Shown here: piece after piece, positions 1 through 8,402 of the stretch | Position numbering within the stretch: the first letter of the stretch is position 1 | Layout of the letters: every line of letters starts with the position of its first letter | NCBI RefSeq assembly: GCF_002242805.1 | Contig: NZ_MCGQ01000030.1 | Location: 1-64,000, forward strand | From: Streptomyces diastatochromogenes | GTDB taxonomy: Bacteria; Actinomycetota; Actinomycetes; Streptomycetales; Streptomycetaceae | DNA length: 64,000 nt | Direction of reading: 5' to 3' | The notes under the pieces: model-generated | Seen by the model: only the letters and a program-made list of their open reading frames with translations | Databases searched by the model: none | Told to the model about the DNA's origin: nothing | Position numbers and translations under genes: made by a program

Positions 1-1
1 G

Positions 2-691
2 CCACCGCGCGCGGTGGCCGAGGCGATGCTGCACCGGCGGCGCTTCGCGACCGAGGGCGAACTGCACGCCATGGGGCTGCCCGTGGTGGGCGAGCCGGTG
101 GGTGACGGCCCAAGAGTTCATCCCGGCGTGTGGCGCGAGCTGATCGGCTCCCTGCGTGCCGAGATCGACCAGTGGCGCGACGATCACCCGCTGGAGTCCG
201 GGATGCCCGTGGAGGCGGTACGGCGACGGCTGCGGCTGCCCACCGCCGGTGTCGTGGAACGCCTTGCCGGTGCCGCGTCGCTGCCGGTGGTGGAGGGGCG
301 GGTGTGCTCGCCGGGCAGCCGTGCGCTGCTTCCCGAACCCGTCGAGGCGGCGGTGGCCGCACTGGCCGCCGAGCTGCGCGCCGCCCCGTTCGCGGCGCCG
401 GACGCCGCGAGGATGGCGGAGCTGCGGCTCGGGGCCAAGGAGCTGGCCGCCGCGGTGCGTGCCGGCCGCCTGCTGAAGGTGGCCGACGGTGTCTTCCTGC
501 TGCCCGACGGCGACAGGCGGGCCGCCGAAGTGCTCGGAGAACTGCCCCAGCCGTTCACCCTCAGCCAGGCGCGGCAGGCGCTGCGCACCACCAGGCGGGT
601 CGCAGTGCCGCTGCTGGAGCTGCTGGACCGCCGGGGTGTCACCGAGCGGCTTCCGGACAGCACCCGTCGGGTGCGTACGGCACCGGCCTGA
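2..691 (+). CDS. selB: SelB C-terminal part (selenocysteine-specific elongation factor), 5' truncated by window edge
   Basis: The reading frame is open at the left edge, so this is only the last 229 residues. What remains is a chain of small alpha/beta modules (for example the segment with GAKELAAAVRAGRLLKVADG, then FTLSQARQAL, then VPLLELLDRRGVTERL) that looks like the winged-helix repeats of SelB domain IV. In the family this part grips the SECIS hairpin, while the missing N-terminal GTPase carries Sec-tRNA. The identification leans strongly on context: 80 bp downstream starts a formate dehydrogenase gene with an in-frame TGA and a SECIS hairpin. Alone, the fragment would be only a probable SelB. 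Confidence 0.82.
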   Translation, partial: PPRAVAEAMLHRRRFATEGELHAMGLPVVGEPVGDGPRVHPGVWRELIGSLRAEIDQWRDDHPLESGMPVEAVRRRLRLPTAGVVERLAGAASLPVVEGRVCSPGSRALLPEPVEAAVAALAAELRAAPFAAPDAARMAELRLGAKELAAAVRAGRLLKVADGVFLLPDGDRRAAEVLGELPQPFTLSQARQALRTTRRVAVPLLELLDRRGVTERLPDSTRRVRTAPA

Positions 692-770
692 TCGGTGCCC
701 GACATGCCCCGCGCAGGCCCCGGCGTTACGTTGGCTGCGACAGCGCAAGGGCACGAGGCGGGAGATCGCC

Positions 771-3700
771 ATGGGCCTGTGGCAGTGGATCGACGGCTGG
801 CCGGTGTACCGGCAGCTCACCGGTGACGATGCGCTCGGCAGGGGAAGCGCGGCACGCTCGCGCGGCACCGAGCGGCTGTCCGCCCGTACCGAGCGGGCCG
901 ACCGGGTCGTACGGTCCGTGTGCCCCTACTGCGCCGTGGGCTGCGGTCAGAAGGTCTACGTCAAGGACGAGAAGGTCATCCAGATCGAGGGCGACCCGGA
1001 CTCACCGATCTCACGCGGCCGGCTGTGCCCGAAGGGCGCGGCCAGCAAGCAGCTGGTGACCGGCCCGGGCCGGATCAGCGCCGTCCTGCACCGGCCTCCG
1101 CACGGCACGGGGTGGGAGCGGATCCCGCTCGACCGGGCGATGGACATGATCGCCGACCGGGTCGTCGCGACCCGTCGGCAGACCTGGCAGGACACACATC
1201 ACGGTGTGCCCGTCCGGCGCACGCTCGGCATCGCCTCGCTCGGCGGCGCGACGCTGGACAACGAAGAGAACTACCTGATGAAGAAGCTCTACACGGCGCT
1301 GGGCGCGATCCAGATCGAGAACCAGGCGCGGATTTGACACTCCGCCACGGTTCCCGGTCTGGGAACCTCGTTCGGCCGTGGCGGAGCCACGACGTTCCAG
1401 CAGGATCTGGCCCAGGCCGACTGCATCGTCATCCAGGGCTCGAACATGGCCGAGTGCCATCCGGTCGGATTCCAGTGGGTGGTGGAGGCCAGGGAACGGG
1501 GTGCCACGATCATCCATGTCGACCCCCGCTTCACCCGCACCAGCGCCCTGGCAGACGTCCACGTGCCACTGCGGGCCGGGACGGACATCGCCTTCCTCGG
1601 CGCACTGATCAACCATGTGCTGAGCAACGACAAGGACTTCCGCGAGTACGTGGTCGCCTACACCAACGCGCCCGCCATCCTGCGCGAGGACTTCGCCGAC
1701 ACCGAGGACCTGGACGGGCTGTTCTCCGGCTTCGACCCGGACAGCCACCACTACGAGACGACCAGCTGGATGTACGAGGGCGCGCGGGCCTCGGCCGCGG
1801 CCGGTGACCGGGACCGGTGGCCCGCATCGGGCGACGAGGGCGGACCGGGCGCGGCGGACCGGCAGCACGGAGGCGGGGAGCTGCGCGAGACCGGCCGCGC
1901 GCACTCGTACGGCGCGGGCGGCCCCGCCCTGAGCGGGAAGCCGGCCATGGACCCGACCCTGCGACACCCCCGCTGCGTGTACCAGGTACTCAAGCGGCAC
2001 TTCGCGCGCTACACGCCGGAGCTGGTCGAGGACGTCTGCGGTGTCCCCCGTGAGCTGTTCACCCGGGTGGCCGACGCGATCACCGCCAACTCCGGACGCG
2101 AGCGGACCACGGCGCTGTGCTACTCCGTCGGCTGGACCCAGCACACCGTGGGGGTGCAGTACATCCGTACCGCGGCCATCCTGCAGGCGCTGCTGGGCAA
2201 CATCGGGCGGCCGGGAGGCGGCATCCTGGCCCTGCGCGGACACGCCAGCATCCAGGGCTCCACGGACGTCCCCACGCTGTACGACCTGCTGCCCGGCTAC
2301 ATCCCCATGCCGCACGCCCACCAGCACCAGGACCTCGACGCGTTCGTGGCCGCGGACGCGGGCACGACCGGTTTCTGGGGCAACATGCGCGCGTACGTGG
2401 TGAGTCTGCTCAAGGCCTGGTGGGGGGAGGCGGCCGACGAGGAGAACGACTACCGCTTCGACTGGCTGCCCCGTCTGACCGGCGACCACGGCACCTACCG
2501 GACGGTGCTGAACCAGCTCTCGGGCGAGTGCAAGGGGTACTTCCTCGTCGGGGAGAACCCGGCGGTCGGGTCGGCCAACAGCAAGCTGCAGCGCCTCGGC
2601 CTGGCGAACCTGGACTGGCTGGTGGTGCGGGACCTGCGGCTGATCGAGAGCGCGACCTTCTGGCAGGACGGGCCGGAGATCGAGACCGGTGAGCTGCGCA
2701 CCGAGGAGATCCCGACGGAGGTGTTCTTCCTGCCGGCCGCGGCACACACGGAGAAGGACGGCAGCTTCACCAACACCCAGCGGCTGCTGCAGTGGCACCA
2801 CGCGGCGGTCGAACCGCCGGGGGACGCCCGCAGCGACCTGTGGTTCTACCACCACCTCGGACGGATCATCAGGGAGAAGCTCGCCGGATCCACCGATCCG
2901 CGCGACCGCCCGCTGCTCGACCTCACCTGGGACTACCCGACGTCGGGCCCGCTGGCCGAACCGAGCGCCGACGCTGTGCTCGCCGAGATCAACGGGCACG
3001 GGCAGGACGGGCAGCCGCTGTCCTCGTTCACCCAGCTGCGGGACGACGGCTCCACCTCCTGCGGGGTCTGGATCTACTGCGGGGTCCGCGCCGACGGGCA
3101 CAACCGCGCGGCGAACCGCCGGCCGCGCGACGAACAGAGCCGGGTCGCCCCCGACTGGGGCTGGGCCTGGCCGGCCAACCGCCGCATCCTCTACAACCGG
3201 GCGTCCGCCGACCCCGAGGGCAGGCCGTGGAGCGAGCGCAAGCGGTACGTGTGGTGGGACGCCGAGCAGGGCCGGTGGACCGGGGAGGACGTCCCCGACT
3301 GCGAGGCCGACAAGCCGCCCGACTACCGGCCGCCGCCGGGCGCCAGAGCCCAGGACGCCTTGGCCGGCACCGACCCGTTCATCATGCAGAGCGACGGCCG
3401 CGCCTGGCTCTTCGCCCCAGCCGGGCTGGCCGACGGCCCGCTGCCCGCGCACTACGAGCCGTACGAGTCGCCGGTGGACAACCCGCTCTACGGACAGCAG
3501 ACGAACCCGGCGCTGCAGGCCTACGACCATCCGGCCAACCGGTACCACCCGGCCGGGAGCGAGGTGTACCCGTACGCGTTCACCACCTACCGGCTCACCG
3601 AGCACCACACGGCCGGCGGCATGAGCCGTACGCTGCCCTACCTCTCCGAGCTGCAACCGGAGTTCTTCTGCGAGGTCTCCCCCGAACTCGCGGCCGAGCG

Positions 3701-4064
3701 CGGCCTGGAGCACCTGGGCTGGGCGACCATCACCACGGCCCGCACGGCGGTCGAGGCGCGCGTGCTGGTGACCGAGCGGATCAGACCGCTGCGGATCCGG
3801 GGCCGCACCATCCACCAGGTGGGGCTGCCCTACCACTGGGGTCCGAACGGTCTGTCGAAGGGAGACGCGGCGAACGAGCTGCTGTCCGTCGTCCTCGATC
3901 CGAACGTACGCATCCAGGAGTCCAAGGCGGCGACCTGCGACATCCAACCGGGCAGGCGTCCACGGGGCCCGGCGCTGCGGGCCCACGTGGCGGCCTACCG
4001 GCGGCGCGCCGGCCTCAACGAGGACGAGGGCACCCCGCCGGGCGCCGGAGAGGGGCAGCGATGA
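771..4064 (+). CDS. fdhA: Selenocysteine-containing formate dehydrogenase, catalytic (molybdopterin) subunit
   Basis: The product is 1097 residues with selenocysteine at residue 189, encoded by TGA 1335-1337. It oxidises formate to CO2 at a Mo/W-bis-MGD centre. Start ATG 771 follows GGGAG. The N-terminus has the [4Fe-4S] motif CPYCAVGCG (from residue 51) and GRLCPKG. After the TGA the frame continues without a break in the conserved order Sec-His-Ser, then PGLGTSFGRGG, then GSNMAECHP. A conventional gene caller would split it into 771-1337 and an ORF starting near 1446. The length fits the FdnG/FdhA class. No twin-arginine signal is visible, so I infer a cytoplasm-facing enzyme. The stop overlaps the next gene's ATG (ATGA). 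Confidence 0.95.
1335..1386 (+). promoter_or_regulatory. Bacterial SECIS element directing selenocysteine insertion at TGA 1335-1337
   Basis: Right after the TGA, 1340-1350 (CTCCGCCACGG) pairs perfectly with 1376-1386 (CCGTGGCGGAG). Inside it, TTCCC 1351-1355 pairs with GGGAA 1361-1365 and closes the loop GGTCT 1356-1360. GGUCU is, from memory, the SelB-binding apical loop of Escherichia coli fdhF, and the 18 nt between TGA and loop equal the E. coli spacing. Nucleotides 1366-1375 remain as a side loop. The frame stays open through the hairpin. Confidence 0.92.
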
Positions 4065-4993
4065 CGTCCGACCGCAACAGGCTGTCCGGCCCGCTGGCCG
4101 ACCCCACCGCGGACGCCGGTTACCCGGACACCCACCCGCCCCGGATGGGCTTCTTCACGGACACCTCCGTCTGCATCGGCTGCAAGGCGTGTCAGGTGGC
4201 GTGCAAGGAGTGGAACCTGGTTCCGGCCGAGACCGGGGAACTCGACCTGCTGGGGCAGTCGTTCGACAACACGGGCGCGCTGAGCGCCAACAATTGGCGG
4301 CACGTGGCCTTCATCGAGCAGACGGTGACCCCGGACCGGCCGCCGGTCGATCTGGGCATGCCTGCCATCGGGCCGCCGGCCGGGGACGCCTCGGACGCCG
4401 GGGACGGCCAGGTGCGCTGGCTGATGTCCAGTGACGTGTGCAAGCACTGCACCCACGCCGCCTGCCTGGACGTCTGCCCGACCGGGTCGTTGTTCCGCAC
4501 CGAGTTCGGGACCGTGGTGGTGCAGGAGGACATCTGCAACGGCTGCGGATACTGCGTGCCGGCGTGCCCGTACGGCGTGATCGACATCCGCCCGGGCGAC
4601 GGCCGGGCCTTCAAGTGCACGCTGTGCTACGACCGGTTGGGGGCGGGCCGGGAACCGGCCTGCGCCCAGGCGTGCCCGACCGACTCGATCCAGTTCGGCC
4701 CGCTGGAGGAACTGCGCGAGCGGGCCGACCTGCGGGTGACCGAACTGCACGAGCGCGGGGTGGACGAGGCACGGCTGTACGGCCGGGACCCGCAGGACGG
4801 CGTCGGCGGTGACGGCGCGTTCTTCCTGCTGCTGGACGAGCCCGAGGTGTACGGGCTGCCGCCGGACCCGGTGGTCACCACCCGTGACCTGCCGTCGATG
4901 TGGCGGCACGCGGCGACGGCCGCGGTCGGGGTGGCGGTGAGTGTGGCGCTGTCGTTCCTGGAGCGAGGGGCCTTGGAGAGGAGGAAGCCGTGA
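4061..4993 (+). CDS. fdhB: Formate dehydrogenase iron-sulfur (beta) subunit
   Basis: This 310-residue ferredoxin-like subunit carries electrons from the catalytic subunit to the membrane partner. Four cysteine groups are visible in order: CIGCKACQVACKEW, CKHCTHAACLDVCPTG, CNGCGYCVPACPYG, and CTLCY with a distal CAQACPT. That is enough for four [4Fe-4S] clusters, as in FdnH/FdhB. A hydrophobic stretch (ATAAVGVAVSVALSFL) near the C-terminus resembles the single membrane anchor of FdnH. The start ATG overlaps the fdhA stop, and the stop overlaps the next gene's GTG, so the three genes are probably translationally coupled. Confidence 0.95.
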   Translation: MTSDRNRLSGPLADPTADAGYPDTHPPRMGFFTDTSVCIGCKACQVACKEWNLVPAETGELDLLGQSFDNTGALSANNWRHVAFIEQTVTPDRPPVDLGMPAIGPPAGDASDAGDGQVRWLMSSDVCKHCTHAACLDVCPTGSLFRTEFGTVVVQEDICNGCGYCVPACPYGVIDIRPGDGRAFKCTLCYDRLGAGREPACAQACPTDSIQFGPLEELRERADLRVTELHERGVDEARLYGRDPQDGVGGDGAFFLLLDEPEVYGLPPDPVVTTRDLPSMWRHAATAAVGVAVSVALSFLERGALERRKP

Positions 4994-5916
4994 CGGGCGG
5001 CGGTGAGCGGGAGCGGTCCATGGTGCCGCGCGCGGAGTTCCGGTCGTACTACGGCCGGCCGATCCTCAAGCGCCCCACCTGGAAGGTGCCGGACGTGCCG
5101 GGATACCTGTTCCTCGGGGGAACCGCCGGTGCATCGGCGACCATGGCCGCGGTGGCCGAGCTGACCGGGCGTCGGGAGCTGGCCGGTGCAGGCCGGTGGG
5201 TCGCCGCGGGCGCGTCGGTGGCCGGCGTCGCCGCCCTCGTCCATGACCTCGGCCGTCCCGAGCGCTTCGCACACATGCTGCGCGTCCTCAAGCCCACCTC
5301 ACCGCTGTCGGTGGGCTCCTGGATCCTCGCGCCGTTCTCCACGCTCGCCACCGCCTCGGCCGCCTCGCAGGCCACCGGAAGGCTCCCCGGACTGGGCCGG
5401 TTCGCCGGGTTCGGATCCGGCGTGCTGGGGCCGGCGATGTGCACCTACACAGCGGTGCTGCTCTCCGACACCGCGGTGCCGGCGTGGCACGAGGCGTACC
5501 CGGAACTGCCGTACGTGTTCGCGGGCAGCGCGCTGACCGGCGCCGCGGGAGCCGCACTGCTCTGCGCACCCCGCGCGGACCACGGGCCCCCGATCCGCAT
5601 GGGCCTGCTCGGCACGGCCATGGAACTCGCCGCGCTGCACCGCGTCGAGCGGCGCCTCGGGCTGGTCGGCGAGCCCTACGTCACGGGCCGGCCCGGGAGA
5701 CTGCTGACCCTGAGCAAAGCGCTGGTCGTGGCCGGAGCCGGGTTGTCGCTCGTCTCGGGGCGGCGGGCGGCTCCGCTTCTGGCCGGTGGGGCGTACCTGG
5801 CGGCCGGGCTGTGCACCCGCTTCGGCATCTTCGCAGCGGGGATCGCGTCCGCTCAGGACCCGGTGTACGTGGTGACTCCGCAGCGGCAGGGGCTGGGGGC
5901 GGCGGGGCTGCCTTGA
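4990..5916 (+). CDS. NrfD/PsrC-type integral membrane subunit of formate dehydrogenase
   Basis: The protein has 308 residues starting at GTG 4990, which overlaps the fdhB stop (GTGA). After a basic N-terminus (YYGRPILKRPTWKVPD) come about eight hydrophobic segments, including GYLFLGGTAGASATMAAVAEL near the start and a conserved-looking HDLGRPERFAHMLRVLKPTSP loop shortly after. This layout fits NrfD family quinone-interacting subunits rather than the cytochrome b FdnI. I infer transfer of formate electrons to menaquinone. It is the last gene of the operon; about 110 bp separate it from the next gene. Confidence 0.87.
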   Translation: MTGGGERERSMVPRAEFRSYYGRPILKRPTWKVPDVPGYLFLGGTAGASATMAAVAELTGRRELAGAGRWVAAGASVAGVAALVHDLGRPERFAHMLRVLKPTSPLSVGSWILAPFSTLATASAASQATGRLPGLGRFAGFGSGVLGPAMCTYTAVLLSDTAVPAWHEAYPELPYVFAGSALTGAAGAALLCAPRADHGPPIRMGLLGTAMELAALHRVERRLGLVGEPYVTGRPGRLLTLSKALVVAGAGLSLVSGRRAAPLLAGGAYLAAGLCTRFGIFAAGIASAQDPVYVVTPQRQGLGAAGLP

Positions 5917-6027
5917 TCGGTTGCTCGTGTCGCAGGATCGGGACACCGGTACCAGAATCGAACTGCGGAGGTCCTACGAGCCCTGTGCGCCCGCGGCCGA
6001 CGAAGGTCTGGAAGGAAGTCACGACAC

Positions 6028-6792
6028 ATGGTCACCGCCATGCCCAACACCCTGGAAGGCAAGCCCGTCTTCGTCGGCGGCGCATCCCGCAACCTGGGTG
6101 CGCTGATCAGCCGTACCCTGTCCGACGCCGGCGCCCGCGTGGCCGTGCACTACAACAGTGAATCGTCCGCGGCCAAGGCACAGTCCGTCGTCGACGAGAT
6201 CACGGCCAAGGGCGGCGAGGCGTTCTCGCTGCAGGGTGACCTGACACAGCCCGATCAGGTCGAGCGGGTCTTCGACGAGGTGGTGAACCGCTTCGGCTCG
6301 CTGCACGCAAGCGTCAACACGGCAGGAATGGTCGTCAAGAAGCCTCTCGTCGACGTCACGCCCGAGGAGTACGACCGCATGTTCGCGGTGAACTCCAAGG
6401 CCGCGTTCTTCGTGATGAAGGAGGCGGCCAAGCGGATCGAGGACGGCGGCAAGATCCTCACCGTCGTCACCTCGCTGCTGGCCGGCTACACCGGCCTGTA
6501 CTCCCTCTACGCCGGCAGCAAGGCACCGGTCGAGGACTTCACCCGTGCCCTGTCCAAGGAACTCTTCGGCCGGAACATCTCCGTCAACACCATCGCTCCC
6601 GGGCCGATGGACACCGGCTTCTTCTACCCGGCCGAGACCGACGACTCCGTCGCCTACCTGAAGGCCCAGGCCATGAACGGCGACCTCACCAAGATCGAGT
6701 ACATCGTCCCCTGGGTGAAGTTCCTGCTCACCGAGGGCTGGTGGGCCAACGGCCAGGTCTTCTTCGTCAACGGGGGCTTCACCACCCGCTGA
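6028..6792 (+). CDS. Short-chain dehydrogenase/reductase (SDR) family oxidoreductase
   Basis: This 254-residue protein has the classical SDR fold. A modified nucleotide-binding glycine motif (GGASRNLGA) lies near residues 17-25. NTAG is replaced by NTAGM after SVNTAG, and the catalytic pair is Ser149 with Tyr161-x3-Lys165 (YAGSK). The APGPMDTGF segment and the C-terminal NGGFTTR are typical. ATG 6028 is preceded by GGAAGGAAG; ATG 6040 is an alternative. The substrate cannot be read from sequence. It stands alone, ending 12 bp before the convergent MerR-peroxiredoxin gene. Confidence 0.9.
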   Translation: MVTAMPNTLEGKPVFVGGASRNLGALISRTLSDAGARVAVHYNSESSAAKAQSVVDEITAKGGEAFSLQGDLTQPDQVERVFDEVVNRFGSLHASVNTAGMVVKKPLVDVTPEEYDRMFAVNSKAAFFVMKEAAKRIEDGGKILTVVTSLLAGYTGLYSLYAGSKAPVEDFTRALSKELFGRNISVNTIAPGPMDTGFFYPAETDDSVAYLKAQAMNGDLTKIEYIVPWVKFLLTEGWWANGQVFFVNGGFTTR

Positions 6793-6804
6793 GCGCAAGG
6801 AAGT

Positions 6805-7764
6805 TCACGCCACGGGGTTGTCGCGCAGCCACGCCAGGACCTGCTGGGCATGCACATCGGGCGGGAAGATCGGGTAGAAGACATGCTCGATCACCCCATC
6901 CCGGATGACGAGGGTCAGCCGCTTGAACAGCGTCATCCCGTCGACGTCGAAGGTGGGCAGGCCGAGGGCCGCGGCCAGGTTCAGCCGAGGATCGGAGAGC
7001 ATCACGAACGGCAGGCGGAGCCGCTCGACGACCTCGCGTTGATAGGCGGTGTCCTGGCTGGACAGGCCGAAGACCCTCCGCGCGCCGGCCGCAAGAAGCT
7101 CTTGGTGATGGTCCCGGAAATCGCAGGCTTCGGTGGTGCAGCCCCGTGCTCCGGGGATGGAGTCCCAGCCGTCGGGGAGGTCGACATCCGGGCGGCCCGT
7201 GAGCGGGTAGATGTAGACGATCGTGCGGCCGGATCCAAGAGCATCGATCCGGACCGTCTCGCCTGTGGTGTCCACCAGTTCGAGGTGGGGTGCCTTCAGG
7301 CCGGGAAGGTGGTCGGCAGCGCCGTCATCCTCCGGGACGGGCAGGTCCGCAGGCAGGTGGTGGAAGTCGGTCATGGTGTGCTCTCCGTCGTCGGGCGCTG
7401 GACTGCTGCTGTTGCGATAGGCGGCCTGTCTCAGCTGTCGCATCAGGGTCGCCCGGCGGCTGGTCAGGGCCTCGATCCGCTCGGTCAGCTCGTCAATGGC
7501 CTCGCGATAGCCGGCCAGCGACGCCGGACAGTCGTCGGCGTGCCGCTGTCCGGACGCCAGACACTCCAGGAACGGCCGTGTGCGTTCGACCGGGATGCCG
7601 AGGCCGGCGAGAGCCCGGATCTCGCGCACCAGACGCACGTCGTCCTCTTCGTAGTCCCGGTAGCCGTTGGCGAGACGGCACGGCGTGATCAACCCGAGCG
7701 ATTCGTAGTAACGCACCGCTTTGATTGTCACGCCGGCGCGTCTGGCCAGCTCGCCGATCTTCAT
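6805..7764 (-). CDS. MerR-family regulator fused to a PrxQ/BCP-type peroxiredoxin
   Basis: One 319-residue frame holds two complete modules. Residues 1-110 are a MerR regulator: winged helix MKIGELARRAGV...VRYYESLGLI, then a coiled dimerisation helix with cysteines in PFLECLASG and DDCPAS. From about residue 131 follows a thioredoxin-fold peroxiredoxin with Cys209 and Cys214 in GCTTEAC, the Cx4C arrangement of PrxQ/BCP enzymes. ATG 7764 is chosen because GGAG sits 9 nt upstream. Met131 (ATG 7374) has its own GGAGAG at about 6 nt, so a free peroxiredoxin may also be made. I infer a redox-responsive regulator and peroxidase expressed together. Confidence 0.85.
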   Translation of the reverse strand: MKIGELARRAGVTIKAVRYYESLGLITPCRLANGYRDYEEDDVRLVREIRALAGLGIPVERTRPFLECLASGQRHADDCPASLAGYREAIDELTERIEALTSRRATLMRQLRQAAYRNSSSPAPDDGEHTMTDFHHLPADLPVPEDDGAADHLPGLKAPHLELVDTTGETVRIDALGSGRTIVYIYPLTGRPDVDLPDGWDSIPGARGCTTEACDFRDHHQELLAAGARRVFGLSSQDTAYQREVVERLRLPFVMLSDPRLNLAAALGLPTFDVDGMTLFKRLTLVIRDGVIEHVFYPIFPPDVHAQQVLAWLRDNPVA

Positions 7765-7782
7765 GCCGCTCATCTCCACGAA

Positions 7783-7813
7783 CGCTAAACCCTGACCTCA
7801 AGGGCAAGGTCAA
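7783..7813 (-). promoter_or_regulatory. MerR-type promoter with 19-bp spacer and overlapping dyad operator
   Basis: Read on the minus strand, TTGACC (7813-7808) and TTAGCG (7788-7783) are separated by 19 bp, the overlong spacer characteristic of MerR-activated promoters. The spacer region 7789-7810 is an imperfect palindrome (ACCyTGmCCT mirrored by AGGkCArGGT, 8 of 11 positions matching). It lies just upstream of the MerR-peroxiredoxin gene, so autoregulation is likely. Confidence 0.72.
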
Positions 7814-7861
7814 ACCGCTCTCCGGAGACTCTCACGGGGTGCCGTGGGCCAGGCCCGCGAG

Positions 7862-7930
7862 CTAAAGGGCGGCGTTGTCGACGTCGGGCCGCCACTCGTA
7901 CTTGATCGTCACGTCCCGATCGCGGATCGT
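7862..7930 (-). pseudogene. Possible remnant of a GNAT acetyltransferase N-terminus
   Basis: On the minus strand a short frame reads ETIRDRDVTIKYEWRPDVDNAAL and ends at TAG (7864-7862). The VTIKYEWR...DNAAL pattern is, from memory, like the first residues of actinomycete GNAT acetyltransferases, which continue into an LHAEGF segment that is absent here. There is no clear ribosome-binding site. It may be a decayed fragment or chance. Confidence 0.25.
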
Positions 7931-8049
7931 CTCCAACTCCCGCCCTGTGGAATCCACTTGGCCATGACAGCTTGCTTCCGTCCCCGCTGCCGCCGAGACT
8001 GTGATCGGCTACCAACGGGATGGTCCCAGTGAGCATGGGGGTGCTTGCC

Positions 8050-8370
8050 ATGCCGGCAGTGGATGTGTCGAGGATCGATCGTCGCGTGCGGGCCGAGGTG
8101 GAACGGAGGGGTCTGTTCCTCGTCTCACCTGACCCGGAGCCCGGCATGCGGGATGCCTTCGTCTTCGTGTGCACTGACCCGGACCCCGGAGACTGCGGCT
8201 TCACCAGGGTGGGGCATGTGTCCACAGCGACGGGGTTCAACCACGTTGTCTACGCGATGGACGGTCGCAAGACCTCGGCGGCGGTGTCGCTCTCCCAGAT
8301 CCGGGGCCTTTTCCCGACTTGGGAAGACGGGATCAGGGTTGTGCTCTCCGCGTTCGATCAGTGTCGCTGA
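8050..8370 (+). CDS. Hypothetical protein, about 106 residues
   Basis: I do not recognise this protein. The frame from ATG 8050 (GGGGGTG about 6 nt upstream; ATG 8035 is an alternative) reads like a small soluble alpha/beta protein: MPAVDVSRIDRRVRAEVERR, then VFVCTDPDPGDCGFTRVG, then a C-terminal helix EDGIRVVLSAFDQ. Third-codon positions are G/C rich, as expected of genuine genes here, and no better frame competes on the other strand. It lies between the MerR promoter and the convergent end of the GMC oxidoreductase gene. Confidence 0.45.
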   Translation: MPAVDVSRIDRRVRAEVERRGLFLVSPDPEPGMRDAFVFVCTDPDPGDCGFTRVGHVSTATGFNHVVYAMDGRKTSAAVSLSQIRGLFPTWEDGIRVVLSAFDQCR

Positions 8371-8402
8371 GACGGGCTCCATGCCACCGGCTGTCCTGGT
8401 CC

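Noticed and set aside
1335..1337. TGA as a true stop, frameshift or sequencing error splitting the formate dehydrogenase gene
   Set aside because: The frame is identical on both sides, conserved formate dehydrogenase sequence continues at once, and a SECIS hairpin with the right loop and spacing follows, with selB upstream.
1011..3986. Very long open frame on the minus strand opposite fdhA
   Set aside because: It is a GC-skew shadow of the real gene: low-complexity Arg/Gly/Val composition, no domain, and fully antisense to a well-identified enzyme.
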